DNA of 64,000 nucleotides from Bradyrhizobium sp. CB2312 (GCF_029714425.1 NZ_CP121668.1:9445501-9509500); one strand, 5' to 3'; shown: positions 27,346 to 36,477, numbered from the stretch's first letter. The notes: generated from the letters alone by a model not told the origin. A program made the numbers and translations.

Positions 27346-27585
27346 CTACCCGAACCTCACCCCGATCCGCTTTTCCTTGCGCCAGACCACGGTGCAGGAA
27401 TGATGCGTTCCGTCGGCGGTGACGAACAGGGTGAAGTGTTCGGGGATGCCGACCGGGCTGGTGACGTCGAGCGCGGCGCCGGTATCCGAGAAATTGCGAA
27501 CGGTACAGTCGATCCCGCCGCCGCCGAACTCGATCGTTCCGGCTTTCAGCACGCGGTGTCTCGCCCTGTCGCGTCGTTCGTCCAT
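27346..27585 (-). CDS. PilZ-domain protein
   Basis: 79 residues, a stand-alone PilZ domain. RHRVLKAGTIEF provides the Arg-rich loop and CTVRNFSDTGAALDV resembles the (D/N)xSxxG part of the cyclic-di-GMP site, with the Asn at the Asp position. The end CTVVWRKEKRIGVRFG is typical. It likely binds c-di-GMP and modulates a partner; the partner is not identifiable nearby. Confidence 0.8.
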   Translation of the reverse strand: MDERRDRARHRVLKAGTIEFGGGGIDCTVRNFSDTGAALDVTSPVGIPEHFTLFVTADGTHHSCTVVWRKEKRIGVRFG

Positions 27586-27678
27586 GGCGACAATCTACAC
27601 CCAAAGTTGAACCAGACGTTAAGCCCACCCTCCACTCGCAACAATTTTTGCGGTCCGGCGAGGCCGCCTGCCGGCATC

Positions 27679-29367
27679 TTACAGCGCCGGCAGGAACGTC
27701 TCCGCCTGCGCCATCCGCCAGGCGTCACGGAAGCGCGGGTCTTCCGTGCCTTCGAGCAGCTCGCCCGGACGGAGCGCCGGATAGAGCTGCGCGAACGATC
27801 TCACGTCGGTCGTCGAGGTCCGCTGGTTGAAATGGATTGGGCGCAGCTCCTGCGGATGCTCGAGGCCGGCCGCGGCGATCAGCTCGGTCAGCGAGTGCAG
27901 CGTGGCATGATGGTAATTGTGCACGCGGTCGATCTTGAGCGGCACGTAGAGCGCGCGCGCACGCGTGGGGTCCTGCGTCGCGACACCTGTTGGGCAGCGG
28001 TCGGTGTGACAGCTCAGTGACTGGATGCAGCCGAGCGAGAACATGAAGCCGCGCGCCGAATTGCACCAGTCGGCGCCGATCGCCATCGCGCGCGCCATGT
28101 CGAAGGCGGTGGCGATCTTGCCGGAGGCGCCGATCTTGATGCGGTCGCGCGCATTGATGCCGACCAGCGCGTTGTGGACGAAATTGACGCCCTCGCGCAT
28201 CGGCATGCCCAAATGGTCCATGAACTCCAGCGGCGCGGCGCCGGTACCGCCTTCATTGCCGTCGATGACGATGAAGTCGGGATAGATGCCGGTCTGAAGC
28301 ATCGCCTTGCAAATCGCCAGGAATTCCCAGGAATGGCCGATGCACAGCTTGAAGCCGGCCGGCTTGCCGCCGGAGAGGCGGCGCATCTCGGCGATGAACT
28401 GCATCATGCCTGTTGGCGTCGAGAAGGCGCGGTGAGAGGCCGGCGAGATACAGTCCTCGCCCATGGCGACGCCACGGATTTTTGAGATCTCTTCCGAGAC
28501 CTTTGCCGCCGGCAGCACGCCGCCATGGCCGGGCTTGGCGCCCTGGCTGATCTTGAGCTCGACCATCTTGATCTGGTCTTCGCTCGCAACACGCGCGAAG
28601 GCTTCCGGATCGAAAGTACCGTCGAGGTGGCGGCAGCCGAAATAGCCCGAACCGATTTCCCAGATGATGTCGCCGCCCATCTCCTTGTGATAGGGGCTGA
28701 AGCCGCCCTCGCCGGTGTCATGCGCGAAGCCACCCCTCTTGGCGCCGGCGTTGAGCGCGCGCACCGCGTTCGGGCTGAGCGCACCGAAGCTCATCGCAGA
28801 GATGTTGAAGACCGAGGCCGAATAAGGCTTCGTACAATCGGGACCGCCGATGTTGATGCGGAATTTCTCCTCGGCGTGCGTTTTCGGCGAGACCGAGTGA
28901 TGCATCCACTCATAGCCCTCGCGATAGACGTCCTCCTGGGTACCGAACGGCCGCTTGTCGAGCTGCATCTTGGCGCGCTGATAGACCAACGAACGGGTGT
29001 CGCGCGAGAACGGCATGCCGTCCTTCTCGCTCTCGAAGAAATACTGCCGCATCTCGGGGCGGATCTCTTCGAGCAGAAAGCGCATATGCGCCGAGATCGG
29101 GTAATTGCGCAGGACCGCATGGCCCTTTTGCATGAGATCGCGGACACCGAGCAGCGTCAGGGCGCCGAAGATCGCGATCGGGATCAGCAGGACGTCGAAG
29201 ATCTTGCGATCGGCAATGCCGATGCCGATCAAGAGCGCAGTGACCACTGCGCAGATCGTCAGCACGATGAAGCGCGGCGAGAACGGCAGCAGCAGGGTTT
29301 CCAAGACCCCCTCTTCCGCCAGTGCCAGACGTTTGGGCGATTCCTGCTTGTTGTTGTTGTCGACCAC
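27679..29367 (-). CDS. Membrane-anchored FMN-binding glutamate synthase-family protein
   Basis: 562 residues. Two N-terminal hydrophobic helices at about 32-85 (FIVLTICAVVTALLIGIG; VLLIPIAIFGALTLLG) precede a GltB-like FMN domain: ISQGAKPGHGGVLPAAKV, IVIDGNEGGTGAAPLEF and IKIGASGKIATAFD. The iron-sulfur motif is SLGCIQSLSCHTDRCPTG. It lacks the glutaminase domain of true glutamate synthase, so the ammonia source and even the reaction are uncertain. It stands alone, with no small subunit. Confidence 0.8.
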   Translation of the reverse strand: MVDNNNKQESPKRLALAEEGVLETLLLPFSPRFIVLTICAVVTALLIGIGIADRKIFDVLLIPIAIFGALTLLGVRDLMQKGHAVLRNYPISAHMRFLLEEIRPEMRQYFFESEKDGMPFSRDTRSLVYQRAKMQLDKRPFGTQEDVYREGYEWMHHSVSPKTHAEEKFRINIGGPDCTKPYSASVFNISAMSFGALSPNAVRALNAGAKRGGFAHDTGEGGFSPYHKEMGGDIIWEIGSGYFGCRHLDGTFDPEAFARVASEDQIKMVELKISQGAKPGHGGVLPAAKVSEEISKIRGVAMGEDCISPASHRAFSTPTGMMQFIAEMRRLSGGKPAGFKLCIGHSWEFLAICKAMLQTGIYPDFIVIDGNEGGTGAAPLEFMDHLGMPMREGVNFVHNALVGINARDRIKIGASGKIATAFDMARAMAIGADWCNSARGFMFSLGCIQSLSCHTDRCPTGVATQDPTRARALYVPLKIDRVHNYHHATLHSLTELIAAAGLEHPQELRPIHFNQRTSTTDVRSFAQLYPALRPGELLEGTEDPRFRDAWRMAQAETFLPAL

Positions 29368-29820
29368 GATCCCATCCTCTCGTCAGCATGAGGGCGGTAC
29401 GATACGCCCGCGCCTGTCATACGGATATGACGCGGCCGTTGTTTCAGGCTAGCGAATTCGGCCGAGGAAAATCAATCAGCCGGGTTGGCGGGTTTTGCAG
29501 TGCAGCAGAGAGGTCGGGGTTTGGGACGGTGAGGCCGGCAGAGCTGGCGAAAGTGGAGCCTGAGAGGGAGTGTCCACCAACCTCACGTGTCATCCCGGGC
29601 AAGCGCCAGCGCAGACCCGGGATCCATAACCACAGGATTTCGCGGCTGAGAGAAAGTCGTCACCCCGAATCCTCGCATAACCACGCCCTGTGGTTAGCGC
29701 GACGAGCGAAGGGCTCGCGCGGCGGTCCCGGATCGGCGCGCGCTTTAAGCGCGCTTGTCCGGGACGACGGCGGAGTTGAGGGCTAGCAGCCCGGCACGAC
29801 GGCGGGATGGCGAGCGGCGC
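29368..29820. other. Gap with palindromic repeats between glutamate synthase-like and fpr genes
   Basis: No credible gene. From 29589 to 29766 there is a mosaic of short inverted repeats: gtcatcccgggcaagcg...cagacccgggatccataacc, ccacaggatt/acgccctgtgg, and gcgcgctttaagcgcgc with cttgtccgggacgac. These are of the same general type as those at 42385-42467. The first 200 bases hold nothing I recognise. Confidence 0.55.
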
Positions 29821-30594
29821 TTACCGCTCAACGAACGCCTTCTCGATCACGAAATGGCCAGGCTTGTTGCCCGAGCCCTCGACGAAGTCGCGGCCCTCGA
29901 ACATGACCTTCAGCTCTTCCAGCATCGCCGGGCTGCCGCACATCATGATGCGGTCGGTCGCGATGTCGAGCGGCGACTGCCCGATGTCGTTGAAGAGCTG
30001 CTCGGAGTTGATGAGGTCGGTGATGCGGCCGCGGTTGCGGAACGGCTCGCGGGTCACGGTCGGATAGTAGATCAGCTTGTCGGCGAGCAGCTCGCCGAAC
30101 AGCTCGTCCTCGCGCAGCGAGGCCACGAGCTTCTCGCCATAGGCGAGCTCGGAGACCTGGCGGCAGCCATGCACCAGCACGATGCTCTCGTACTGGTCGT
30201 AGACCTCGGGGTCCTTGATCAGGCTGGCGAACGGCGCAAGGCCGGTGCCGGTCGAGAGCAGCAGCAGCCGCTTGCCGGGAATGAGGTTGTCGGTGATCAG
30301 CGTGCCGGTCGCCTTGCGGCCGACCAGGATGGTGTCGCCTTCCTTGATCTTCTGCAGGCGCGAGGTCAGCGGGCCGTCCTGCACCTTGATCGAGAAGAAC
30401 TCGAGCTCTTCCTCGTGGTTGGCGCTCGCCATGCTGTAGGCGCGCAGCAGCGGCCGGCCATCCACCTCGAGGCCGATCATGGCGAACTGGCCGTTCTGGA
30501 ACCGGAAGCCGGTGTCGCGCGTGGCGCGGAAGCTGAACAGCGTGTCGGTCCAGTGCTGGACGGAAAGAACCTTCTCTCGGTAAAACGCGCTCAT
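29821..30594 (-). CDS. fpr: Ferredoxin--NADP reductase
   Basis: 257 residues from the ATG at 30594. FAD-binding LLRAYSMASANHEEELEFFSIKV (RxYS and the isoalloxazine loop) and GPLTSRLQKIKEGDTI are followed by the NADP domain: LLLLSTGTGLAPFASLIKD, IVLVHGCRQVSELAY and RIMMCGSPAMLEELK. The C-terminus GHFVIEKAFVER is that of bacterial subclass I Fpr with a short tail. It passes electrons between NADPH and ferredoxin or flavodoxin, often in stress response. Confidence 0.9.
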   Translation of the reverse strand: MSAFYREKVLSVQHWTDTLFSFRATRDTGFRFQNGQFAMIGLEVDGRPLLRAYSMASANHEEELEFFSIKVQDGPLTSRLQKIKEGDTILVGRKATGTLITDNLIPGKRLLLLSTGTGLAPFASLIKDPEVYDQYESIVLVHGCRQVSELAYGEKLVASLREDELFGELLADKLIYYPTVTREPFRNRGRITDLINSEQLFNDIGQSPLDIATDRIMMCGSPAMLEELKVMFEGRDFVEGSGNKPGHFVIEKAFVER

Positions 30595-30967
30595 GATTTT
30601 CGATATTCCGAATAAATGCGGTTTTAGGCAAAAGCATTGCCCGGCCCCTGAAAGCGGGGCGGACACCATTGCCATGGCGGAGGATTTCGCGTGTGTGATC
30701 TACGCCATTGAGGCCAATAATCAACCTCGTTCCGGATGCATTTGATGCCGGTCAAATCGGCATTTGCCGCAGAACTGGCCGCATCATTAACGGTTTTGCT
30801 GCCAAGCCTCGTCTAAGGGCAATTTCTTTTCCCTCCAGCGGTCGATGGCAGCACTTAATTTCCATAGCGCTCGCGAGAATTTCATTAAGAATAGCTCTGA
30901 TTTCACCCCGGAATGGCGCCGATTCCCGCATTTTTGCGGCTTTTGGCGACAGGAACGATCGAGACAG
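30595..30967. other. Gap between fpr and the ATP-grasp gene
   Basis: A region of lower GC than average, between divergent genes, that must carry both promoters. No gene, repeat or known riboregulator was recognised. Confidence 0.4.
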
Positions 30968-31768
30968 ATGGCGAGCGGCGAGCGGATCTTCGTCCAGGCG
31001 ATCAGGCGCTATTGCGCGGACCACGGCATCGACGTCGATGTCCGTGCCGGCGGCTGGCTGATCGCGATGCGCCGAGGCGAGATGCGCCGCTTCGCCTTCG
31101 GTTACGACATTGGCCTCAACAGCGCCATCGCGCATCGTCTCGCCAACGACAAATCAGCGACCGCCGAGGCGCTGGCGCTTGCGGGCGTGTCCTGTATTCC
31201 GCATCACCTCTTCCTCAATCCGAAGCTGGGCAAGACAATCGTTGGCGCCACCTGGCGCGAGGAGATGCTCGGCCTGCTGCACGACAATCCACAAGGCGTG
31301 GTGGTCAAGCCGAACGAGGGGACATCGGGGCGCTCGGTGTTCAAGGTGACGACGGAGGCGGAACTCGACCACGCGGCCAGCGAGGTCTTTGCGATGAGCA
31401 CAGGGCTCGTGATCTCGCCCTATGTCGCGATTGAGGACGAGGTCCGCGTGGTGCTACTCGGTGATATGCCCCGTGTCGTCTACAGCAAGCAGCGTGGCTC
31501 GGACTGGCGGCACAATCTCGACGCCGGCGCAAAGCCGGTGCTGCTGGAGGACGGCGAGGTTCGAACGGCCTGCGTGAATCTCGCGATCGATGCGGCGAAC
31601 GCCATCGGCATCGTCTTCGCGTCGATCGACGTGGTGCGCGTCGATGGGGCGTGGCGGGTGCTGGAGATCAATTCCGGCGTGATGATGGAAGCGCTGGCCA
31701 GGCTCCATCCGGAGCTGGTGCAGGCGACGTATGATGCGGCGCTGGACCGGGTGTTTGGGGAAAGATAG
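30968..31768 (+). CDS. ATP-grasp domain protein (cyanophycin/glutathione synthetase-like)
   Basis: 266 residues from the ATG at 30968. The ATP-grasp fold shows as IAHRLANDKSATAEALALAGV, VVVKPNEGTSGRSVFKV (nucleotide-binding loop), YVAIEDEVRVVLLG and DVVRVDGAWRVLEINSGVMME (metal-binding acidic and Asn residues). The arrangement is closest to the ATP-grasp part of cyanophycin or gamma-glutamyl ligases, without the extra domains. It should join an acid to an amine with ATP; substrates unknown. No operon partner. Confidence 0.75.
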   Translation: MASGERIFVQAIRRYCADHGIDVDVRAGGWLIAMRRGEMRRFAFGYDIGLNSAIAHRLANDKSATAEALALAGVSCIPHHLFLNPKLGKTIVGATWREEMLGLLHDNPQGVVVKPNEGTSGRSVFKVTTEAELDHAASEVFAMSTGLVISPYVAIEDEVRVVLLGDMPRVVYSKQRGSDWRHNLDAGAKPVLLEDGEVRTACVNLAIDAANAIGIVFASIDVVRVDGAWRVLEINSGVMMEALARLHPELVQATYDAALDRVFGER

Positions 31769-31788
31769 GAGCCGCGAGACTCGCTGAA

Positions 31789-31930
31789 CCCTCTCCCCTT
31801 GTGGGAGAGGGTGGCTCACCGCGTAGCGGTGAGACGGGTGAGGGGTCTCTCTCCTCAACGTAGATCTGACGTGTGGACAGAGACCCCTCATCCGGCGCTT
31901 CGCGCCACCTTCTCCCACAAGGGAGAAGGA
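31789..31930. repeat. Dispersed palindromic element, copy 3
   Basis: ccctctccccttgtgggaga, then caccgcgtagcggtg and gggtgaggggtctct on the left; agagacccctcatccg, gcgcttcgcgc and ccttctcccacaagggagaa on the right. It contains the same arms as 27153-27302 in the opposite order. Lies between convergent genes. Confidence 0.8.
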
Positions 31931-31938
31931 AGTAAGGG

Positions 31939-32859
31939 CTAATTATTCGCGCTGGCGGAATCGTCCATGGCCTTGAACGCTTCCTCCAGCTGCAGCGAGA
32001 TCGGCACATTCAGCCGCTCGCCGGTCGGAAGCCGCGCGGTGAACCATTTGTTGTAGAGCGGGACGAGGTCGCGGCTGGAGCCGAGCTTGCGGAAGGCGCG
32101 CTCGACCACGGCGGAGAGCTGCGGCTCGCCCTTGCGAAACATGATGCCGTAGGGATCGTAGGACAGATAATCGCCGGTAACGCGGAACTTGTCTTGCGCC
32201 TTGTGGCGCGCGATCAGGCCGGAGAGCAGGATGTCGTCGGTCGCGAACGCATCGGCCTTGCCGTCGACGAGCGTCTGGTAGGACTGCTCGTGATCGGCGC
32301 CGGTGACGATGTTCAGCCCCAGCGAGAACTTCTTGTCGGCCGCCTGGATCGCCTGCTCGTTGGTGGTGCCCTTCGTCACCACGATGGTCTTGCCCTTGAG
32401 GTCGGCCAGCTGCCGGACGCCGGACGCCTTCGGCACCATCAGCTTGGTACCGGCGACGAACATCAGCGGCGAGAACGCGACGCGCTTGCCGCGCTCGGCG
32501 TTGGCCGTGGTCGAGCCGCATTCCAGATCGATCTTGTTCTGGAGCACCGCGTCGATGCGGTCGTCCGAGGTGACCTTGACGTAGTCGATCTTGAGATCGG
32601 GATCGTCGACCTCGATGCCGATCTCCTCGACGATGGCCTCGCACAATTCGAGACTGTAGCCGATCGGGCGGCCCGACTGATCGAGGAAGGAGAACGGCGG
32701 CGAGCTCTCGCGATAGCCGAGCCGCACGGTGTGACTGCTCTTGATCGCAGACAGCGTCGGGCTAAGCCCTTCGCTGCCGCCGGTCTGCGCGACGGCGCCG
32801 GTCGCCAGCAGCCATGCTGCCAGCAACAGGCCGCCCGATATCGCCAATGAGCGGCGCAT
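31939..32859 (-). CDS. Amino-acid-type periplasmic substrate-binding protein
   Basis: 306 residues with a signal peptide (LAISGGLLLAAWLLATGAVAQ). The family 3 solute-binding pattern is clear: SHTVRLGYRESSPPFSFLD, PIGYSLELCEAIVEEIG, VDLECGS-like DLECGSTTANAERG, LKGKTIVVTKGTTNE and GKADAFATDDILL. It resembles glutamate/aspartate binding proteins (GltI). There is no ABC permease or ATPase next to it; instead the upstream gene is a DctA-type symporter, 12 bases away. Confidence 0.8.
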   Translation of the reverse strand: MRRSLAISGGLLLAAWLLATGAVAQTGGSEGLSPTLSAIKSSHTVRLGYRESSPPFSFLDQSGRPIGYSLELCEAIVEEIGIEVDDPDLKIDYVKVTSDDRIDAVLQNKIDLECGSTTANAERGKRVAFSPLMFVAGTKLMVPKASGVRQLADLKGKTIVVTKGTTNEQAIQAADKKFSLGLNIVTGADHEQSYQTLVDGKADAFATDDILLSGLIARHKAQDKFRVTGDYLSYDPYGIMFRKGEPQLSAVVERAFRKLGSSRDLVPLYNKWFTARLPTGERLNVPISLQLEEAFKAMDDSASANN

Positions 32860-32871
32860 GATGCACCTCCG

Positions 32872-34167
32872 TCAATGACCGGCCATCGCGGGCAGTTCGC
32901 CGGGCACCATGTCCGGCGTCGCCACTTCGCCGGGTCCGAGCTCGTGCTCGGGCCCGAGCTCGCCTTCCCACTTCGCGACCACGGCGGTCGCCAGCGAATT
33001 GCCGATCACGTTGGTGGCGCTGCGTCCCATGTCGAGGAAGGTGTCGATGCCCATGATCATCAAGAGGCCGGCCTCAGGGATACCGAACTGCGACAGCGTC
33101 GAGGCGATCACCACGAGGGAGGCGCGCGGCACGCCGGCGACGCCCTTGGAGGTGATCATCAAGGTCGCGAGCATCGCGAGCTGCGTCGCGAGCGACATCT
33201 CGATGTGGTAGGTCTGCGCGATGAAGATGCTGGCGAAGGTGCAGTACATCATCGTGCCGTCGAGATTGAAGGAGTAGCCGAGCGGCAGCACGAAGCTCGA
33301 GATCCGCGACGAGGCGCCGAACTTGGTGAGCCCCTCCAGCGTCTTCGGGTAAGCCGCTTCCGAGCTTGCGGTGGAGAAGGCGATCATCAGCGGCTCGCGG
33401 ATCAGCTTCAACAGATGGCTGTAGCGCGGCCCGATCACGACGAAGCCGACGATCACCAGGATGGCCCACAGGATCCCGAGCGCGAGATAGAAGCCGCCCA
33501 TGAACACGACGAGCTTCCACAGCACGCCGAGGCCGTTCTTGGCGACGGTGGCGGTGATGGCGGCCCAGACGGCGAGCGGCGCGAACAACATCACATAGCT
33601 CGTCACCTTGAGCATGATGTGGGCGACGTCGTCGATCATCGCCAGGATCGGCTTGGAGCGCTCCGGCATCGAGCCCATCGCCACCGAGAAGAACACGGCG
33701 AAGATCACGATCTGGAGGATCTCGTTCTGCGCCATCGCGTCCGCGATCGAGGTCGGGATCAGATGGGTCAGGAACTTCTCGATCGAGAAGGCCGAGACCG
33801 GCAAGCCGGTCGATTGCCCCGCCTGCGGCAGCGTGCCGGGGAAGTTCGCGCCGGGCTGGAGCAGATTGACCATCACGAGGCCAAGCAGCAGCGAGACGAA
33901 GGAGGCGCTGATGAACCAGCCCATGGTCTTGGCGAAGATGCGCCCGAGCCGCGCGCCGCTGCCCATATGCGCGATGCCGCCGACCAGGGTCGCGAACACC
34001 AGCGGCGCGATGATCATCTTGATCAGGCGCAGGAACATCATGGCTATCAGGTTGATGGAGGACGCCCACTCGGCTCGCGTGTCGGGCAGGAAGTTGAAGA
34101 TCGCCGCCCCCATGACGATGCCCAGCACCATCGCGGCCAGAATGTATTGCGTAAACCTGTTCGACAT
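32872..34167 (-). CDS. Dicarboxylate/amino acid:cation symporter (DAACS family)
   Basis: 431 residues. Typical of DctA/GltP: FLRLIKMIIAPLVFATLVGGIAHMG near the N-terminus, AFSTASSEAAYPKTLEGL (serine-rich re-entrant loop), SYSFNLDGTMMY-like GYSFNLDGTMMYCTFASIFIAQ and IDTFLDMGRSATNVIGNSLA-type C-terminal motifs. It takes up C4-dicarboxylates or acidic amino acids with cations across the inner membrane. The downstream binding-protein gene suggests a shared substrate. Confidence 0.9.
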   Translation of the reverse strand: MSNRFTQYILAAMVLGIVMGAAIFNFLPDTRAEWASSINLIAMMFLRLIKMIIAPLVFATLVGGIAHMGSGARLGRIFAKTMGWFISASFVSLLLGLVMVNLLQPGANFPGTLPQAGQSTGLPVSAFSIEKFLTHLIPTSIADAMAQNEILQIVIFAVFFSVAMGSMPERSKPILAMIDDVAHIMLKVTSYVMLFAPLAVWAAITATVAKNGLGVLWKLVVFMGGFYLALGILWAILVIVGFVVIGPRYSHLLKLIREPLMIAFSTASSEAAYPKTLEGLTKFGASSRISSFVLPLGYSFNLDGTMMYCTFASIFIAQTYHIEMSLATQLAMLATLMITSKGVAGVPRASLVVIASTLSQFGIPEAGLLMIMGIDTFLDMGRSATNVIGNSLATAVVAKWEGELGPEHELGPGEVATPDMVPGELPAMAGH

Positions 34168-34382
34168 TGAAAGACCCCCACTACATCGGCCGCTTCATGA
34201 TGTCGCAGATATGACAGCGACGCAACACGCTTTGCGTGCGATCGCTATGGGCCCCGATGTTCCCGTTGCGAAACGGAAACGCACGTTCTAGCCTTCATGC
34301 AGCGCACAACGAATGCGGCTTGCACGTTTTCTTTGCGGCGGCTGCATCAATAATCGCCAGACAAAACGAAGAGGGAAACGCC

Positions 34383-35384
34383 ATGAGCGGCACCATCAAT
34401 CGCCAGATTCTTCTGGTGGAAAAACCCAGCGGCAAGCTCGGCCCCGAACATTTTGGCATGATCGATGGCGCGATGCCGGAACCGAAGGACGGCGAGGCTC
34501 TGCTGCGCGTGCGTTACATCTCGCTCGACGCCGCCAACCGCGCCTGGATGCACGGAGCGACCTATCGTTCGGCCGTGGAGGCCAACAGCGTGATGGCCGG
34601 AGGCGGCATCGCCGAGGTCGTCAGCTCGAAGGCGCCGGAGTTGGCTGCCGGCGACATCGTGTTCGGCGACACCGGCTGGCAGGAATATGCCGCGGTGCCC
34701 GCAAAGCATCTGACCAAGATGCCGAAGCTGGAGCCGATGACACATCTGCTCAGCGTGTTCGGCATCGCCGGGCTCACGGCCTATTTCGGCTTGCTGGAGG
34801 TCGGCAAGCCCAAGGAGGGCGAGACGGTCGTGGTCTCCGCGGCTGCGGGCTCGGTCGGCTCGATCGTCGGGCAGATCGCCAAGATCAAGGGGTGCCGTGT
34901 GGTCGGCATCGCCGGCGGTGCCGACAAGTGCAACTGGCTGACCTCGGAGCTCGGGTTCGATGCCGCGGTCGACTACAAGGACGGCGCGGTGTTCAAGGCC
35001 TTGCGCGCGGCGGCGCCGAAGGGGATCGACGTCTATTTCGACAATGTCGGCGGCGACATTCTCGAAGCCTGTCTGCCGCAGATGAACAATTACGGCCGCA
35101 TCGCCTGCTGCGGCGCGATCTCGCAATATGACGGCGCGCCGTCGGCGCACGGCCCGCGCGGCGTGCCCGGCCTGATCGTGGTGAAACGGCTGGTGATGCA
35201 GGGCTTCATCGTGATGGACTACATGAAGGACAGCCAGCGCGCGCTCGCCGAGCTCCAGGCTTGGGTGAAATCCGGCAAGCTGAAGGTGCAGGAGGACATC
35301 ATCGACGGCCTCGAGAACACGCCGAAGGCGCTGATCGGATTGCTGGCGGGCGAGAACCGCGGCAAGCGCATGGTCAAGCTCTGA
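34383..35384 (+). CDS. NADP-dependent MDR oxidoreductase (CurA/leukotriene B4 dehydrogenase-like)
   Basis: 333 residues. The quinone-type N-terminal domain shows YISLDAANRAWM; the nucleotide fold shows GETVVVSAAAGSVGSIVGQIAKIKG, and DVYFDNVGGDILEACL is the family hallmark. Zinc ligands are absent. It probably reduces alpha,beta-unsaturated ketones with NADPH. The ATG at 34383 follows AGGGAAACGCC. Confidence 0.85.
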   Translation: MSGTINRQILLVEKPSGKLGPEHFGMIDGAMPEPKDGEALLRVRYISLDAANRAWMHGATYRSAVEANSVMAGGGIAEVVSSKAPELAAGDIVFGDTGWQEYAAVPAKHLTKMPKLEPMTHLLSVFGIAGLTAYFGLLEVGKPKEGETVVVSAAAGSVGSIVGQIAKIKGCRVVGIAGGADKCNWLTSELGFDAAVDYKDGAVFKALRAAAPKGIDVYFDNVGGDILEACLPQMNNYGRIACCGAISQYDGAPSAHGPRGVPGLIVVKRLVMQGFIVMDYMKDSQRALAELQAWVKSGKLKVQEDIIDGLENTPKALIGLLAGENRGKRMVKL

Positions 35385-35391
35385 CGACGTA

Positions 35392-35497
35392 TTGTTTGAG
35401 CATGATCTCCGCGCAAACGCGTTCCGCGTTTGTCGCGAGGGAAAACTGCTTCGCACTTTGCGCTAACGCGGCCCTTCGGGTCCGGATCATGCTCTAG
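35392..35497. repeat. Dispersed hairpin element, second copy
   Basis: ttgtttgagcatgatctccg ... tccggatcatgctctag pair as outer arms; an inner gcaaacgcgttccgcgtttg palindrome is inserted. The outer arms are shared with 23444-23495. Follows the MDR oxidoreductase gene directly and may end its transcript. Confidence 0.7.
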
Positions 35498-35643
35498 TTA
35501 CGTCGCAATTGCGCGGCTAATATCTACTTGCGGTAGAGGTCGAGGCGGCCAATGATGCCGCTCGCGACGGATCCGCCGCGACGATTGTTTGCATCACTTT
35601 TGGTAATCATTCGGCATTGCCGATAGGGCAGGAATTCACTCCA

Positions 35644-36477
35644 ATGTTCAACACGTTGAACTATGCATCAACGCGCAGCGCGTTGCTGGCGGCCGCGCTC
35701 TTCGCAACTGCAACAGGCGCATTCGCGCAAGCACCGACCGAGGCTCAGAAGAGCGCGATCCGCTCCGCGTGCCGCTCGGATTTCATGGCGCACTGCGCGA
35801 GCGTGACGCCCGGCGGCGTGGAAGCCTATCAATGCCTGGCAAAGAACATGTCCAGCCTGTCAGCGGGGTGCCAGACCGCAGTCCGCGCGGTCGAGCCCGC
35901 TGCGGCTCCGAAGACGGAAGCCGCGCCCGCAAAGTCTGAACCGGCGAAGTCCGAACCGACAAAGACAGAAGCTGCACCCGCCGCCGAGCCTGCGGCCAAG
36001 CCGGCAGCGGGAGCCGCCCCGAAGGCCGCCGCCGCAAAGCAACCGAGCAGCGCACAGATCGCTGCGGTCAAGAGCGCGTGCCGGGCCGATTATCCCAAGG
36101 TGTGTGCCGGCGTGCCGCCCGGCGGCGCCCCCGCGCTCGAGTGCCTGGAGAAGAACAAGGCGAAGGTATCGTCGGCCTGTGAGAAGGCTGTGACCGCCGC
36201 GGTTGGTGGTGGCGGCAGCGCAGCAGCCGCAGCGCCAGCGGCCGGTGCTGCACCCGCAGCAGCAGCGCCCGCCGCGGCGCCGGCTGTGATCGTGCTGCGC
36301 CCGCTGCGGCCGCGCGAAGAGCTGTTCATCGTCCGCTCCGCCTGCGGGGCCGACATCCGCTCGCTCTGCGCCGGCGTCGCGCCCGGCGGCGGCCGCATCA
36401 TCCAGTGTATCTCGAACAATGCGGCGTCGCTGTCGCCCGCATGCAAGGACGTGCTCGCGCCGTTCGCGGCACGATAG
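35644..36477 (+). CDS. Exported protein with three Cys-rich (GLG1/FGFR-like) repeats
   Basis: 277 residues. A signal peptide (LLAAALFATATGAFAQ) is followed by three units of about 45 residues with the same pattern: RSACRSDFMAHCASVTPGG..AYQCLAKN..SLSAGC; KSACRADYPKVCAGVPPGG..ALECLEKN..KVSSAC; RSACGADIRSLCAGVAPGG..IIQCISNN..SLSPAC. Each has four Cys, probably in disulfides. Units are separated by Ala/Pro/Lys/Glu low-complexity linkers. The repeat resembles the cysteine-rich GLG1 repeat family (PF00839). Periplasmic, function unknown. Confidence 0.75.
   Translation: MFNTLNYASTRSALLAAALFATATGAFAQAPTEAQKSAIRSACRSDFMAHCASVTPGGVEAYQCLAKNMSSLSAGCQTAVRAVEPAAAPKTEAAPAKSEPAKSEPTKTEAAPAAEPAAKPAAGAAPKAAAAKQPSSAQIAAVKSACRADYPKVCAGVPPGGAPALECLEKNKAKVSSACEKAVTAAVGGGGSAAAAAPAAGAAPAAAAPAAAPAVIVLRPLRPREELFIVRSACGADIRSLCAGVAPGGGRIIQCISNNAASLSPACKDVLAPFAAR

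Noticed and set aside
32875..34170. 431-codon open frame on the plus strand, antisense to the symporter gene
   Set aside because: Its product is Arg/His/Asp-rich low-complexity sequence, typical of the mirror of a GC-rich gene; the minus strand encodes a clear DAACS carrier.
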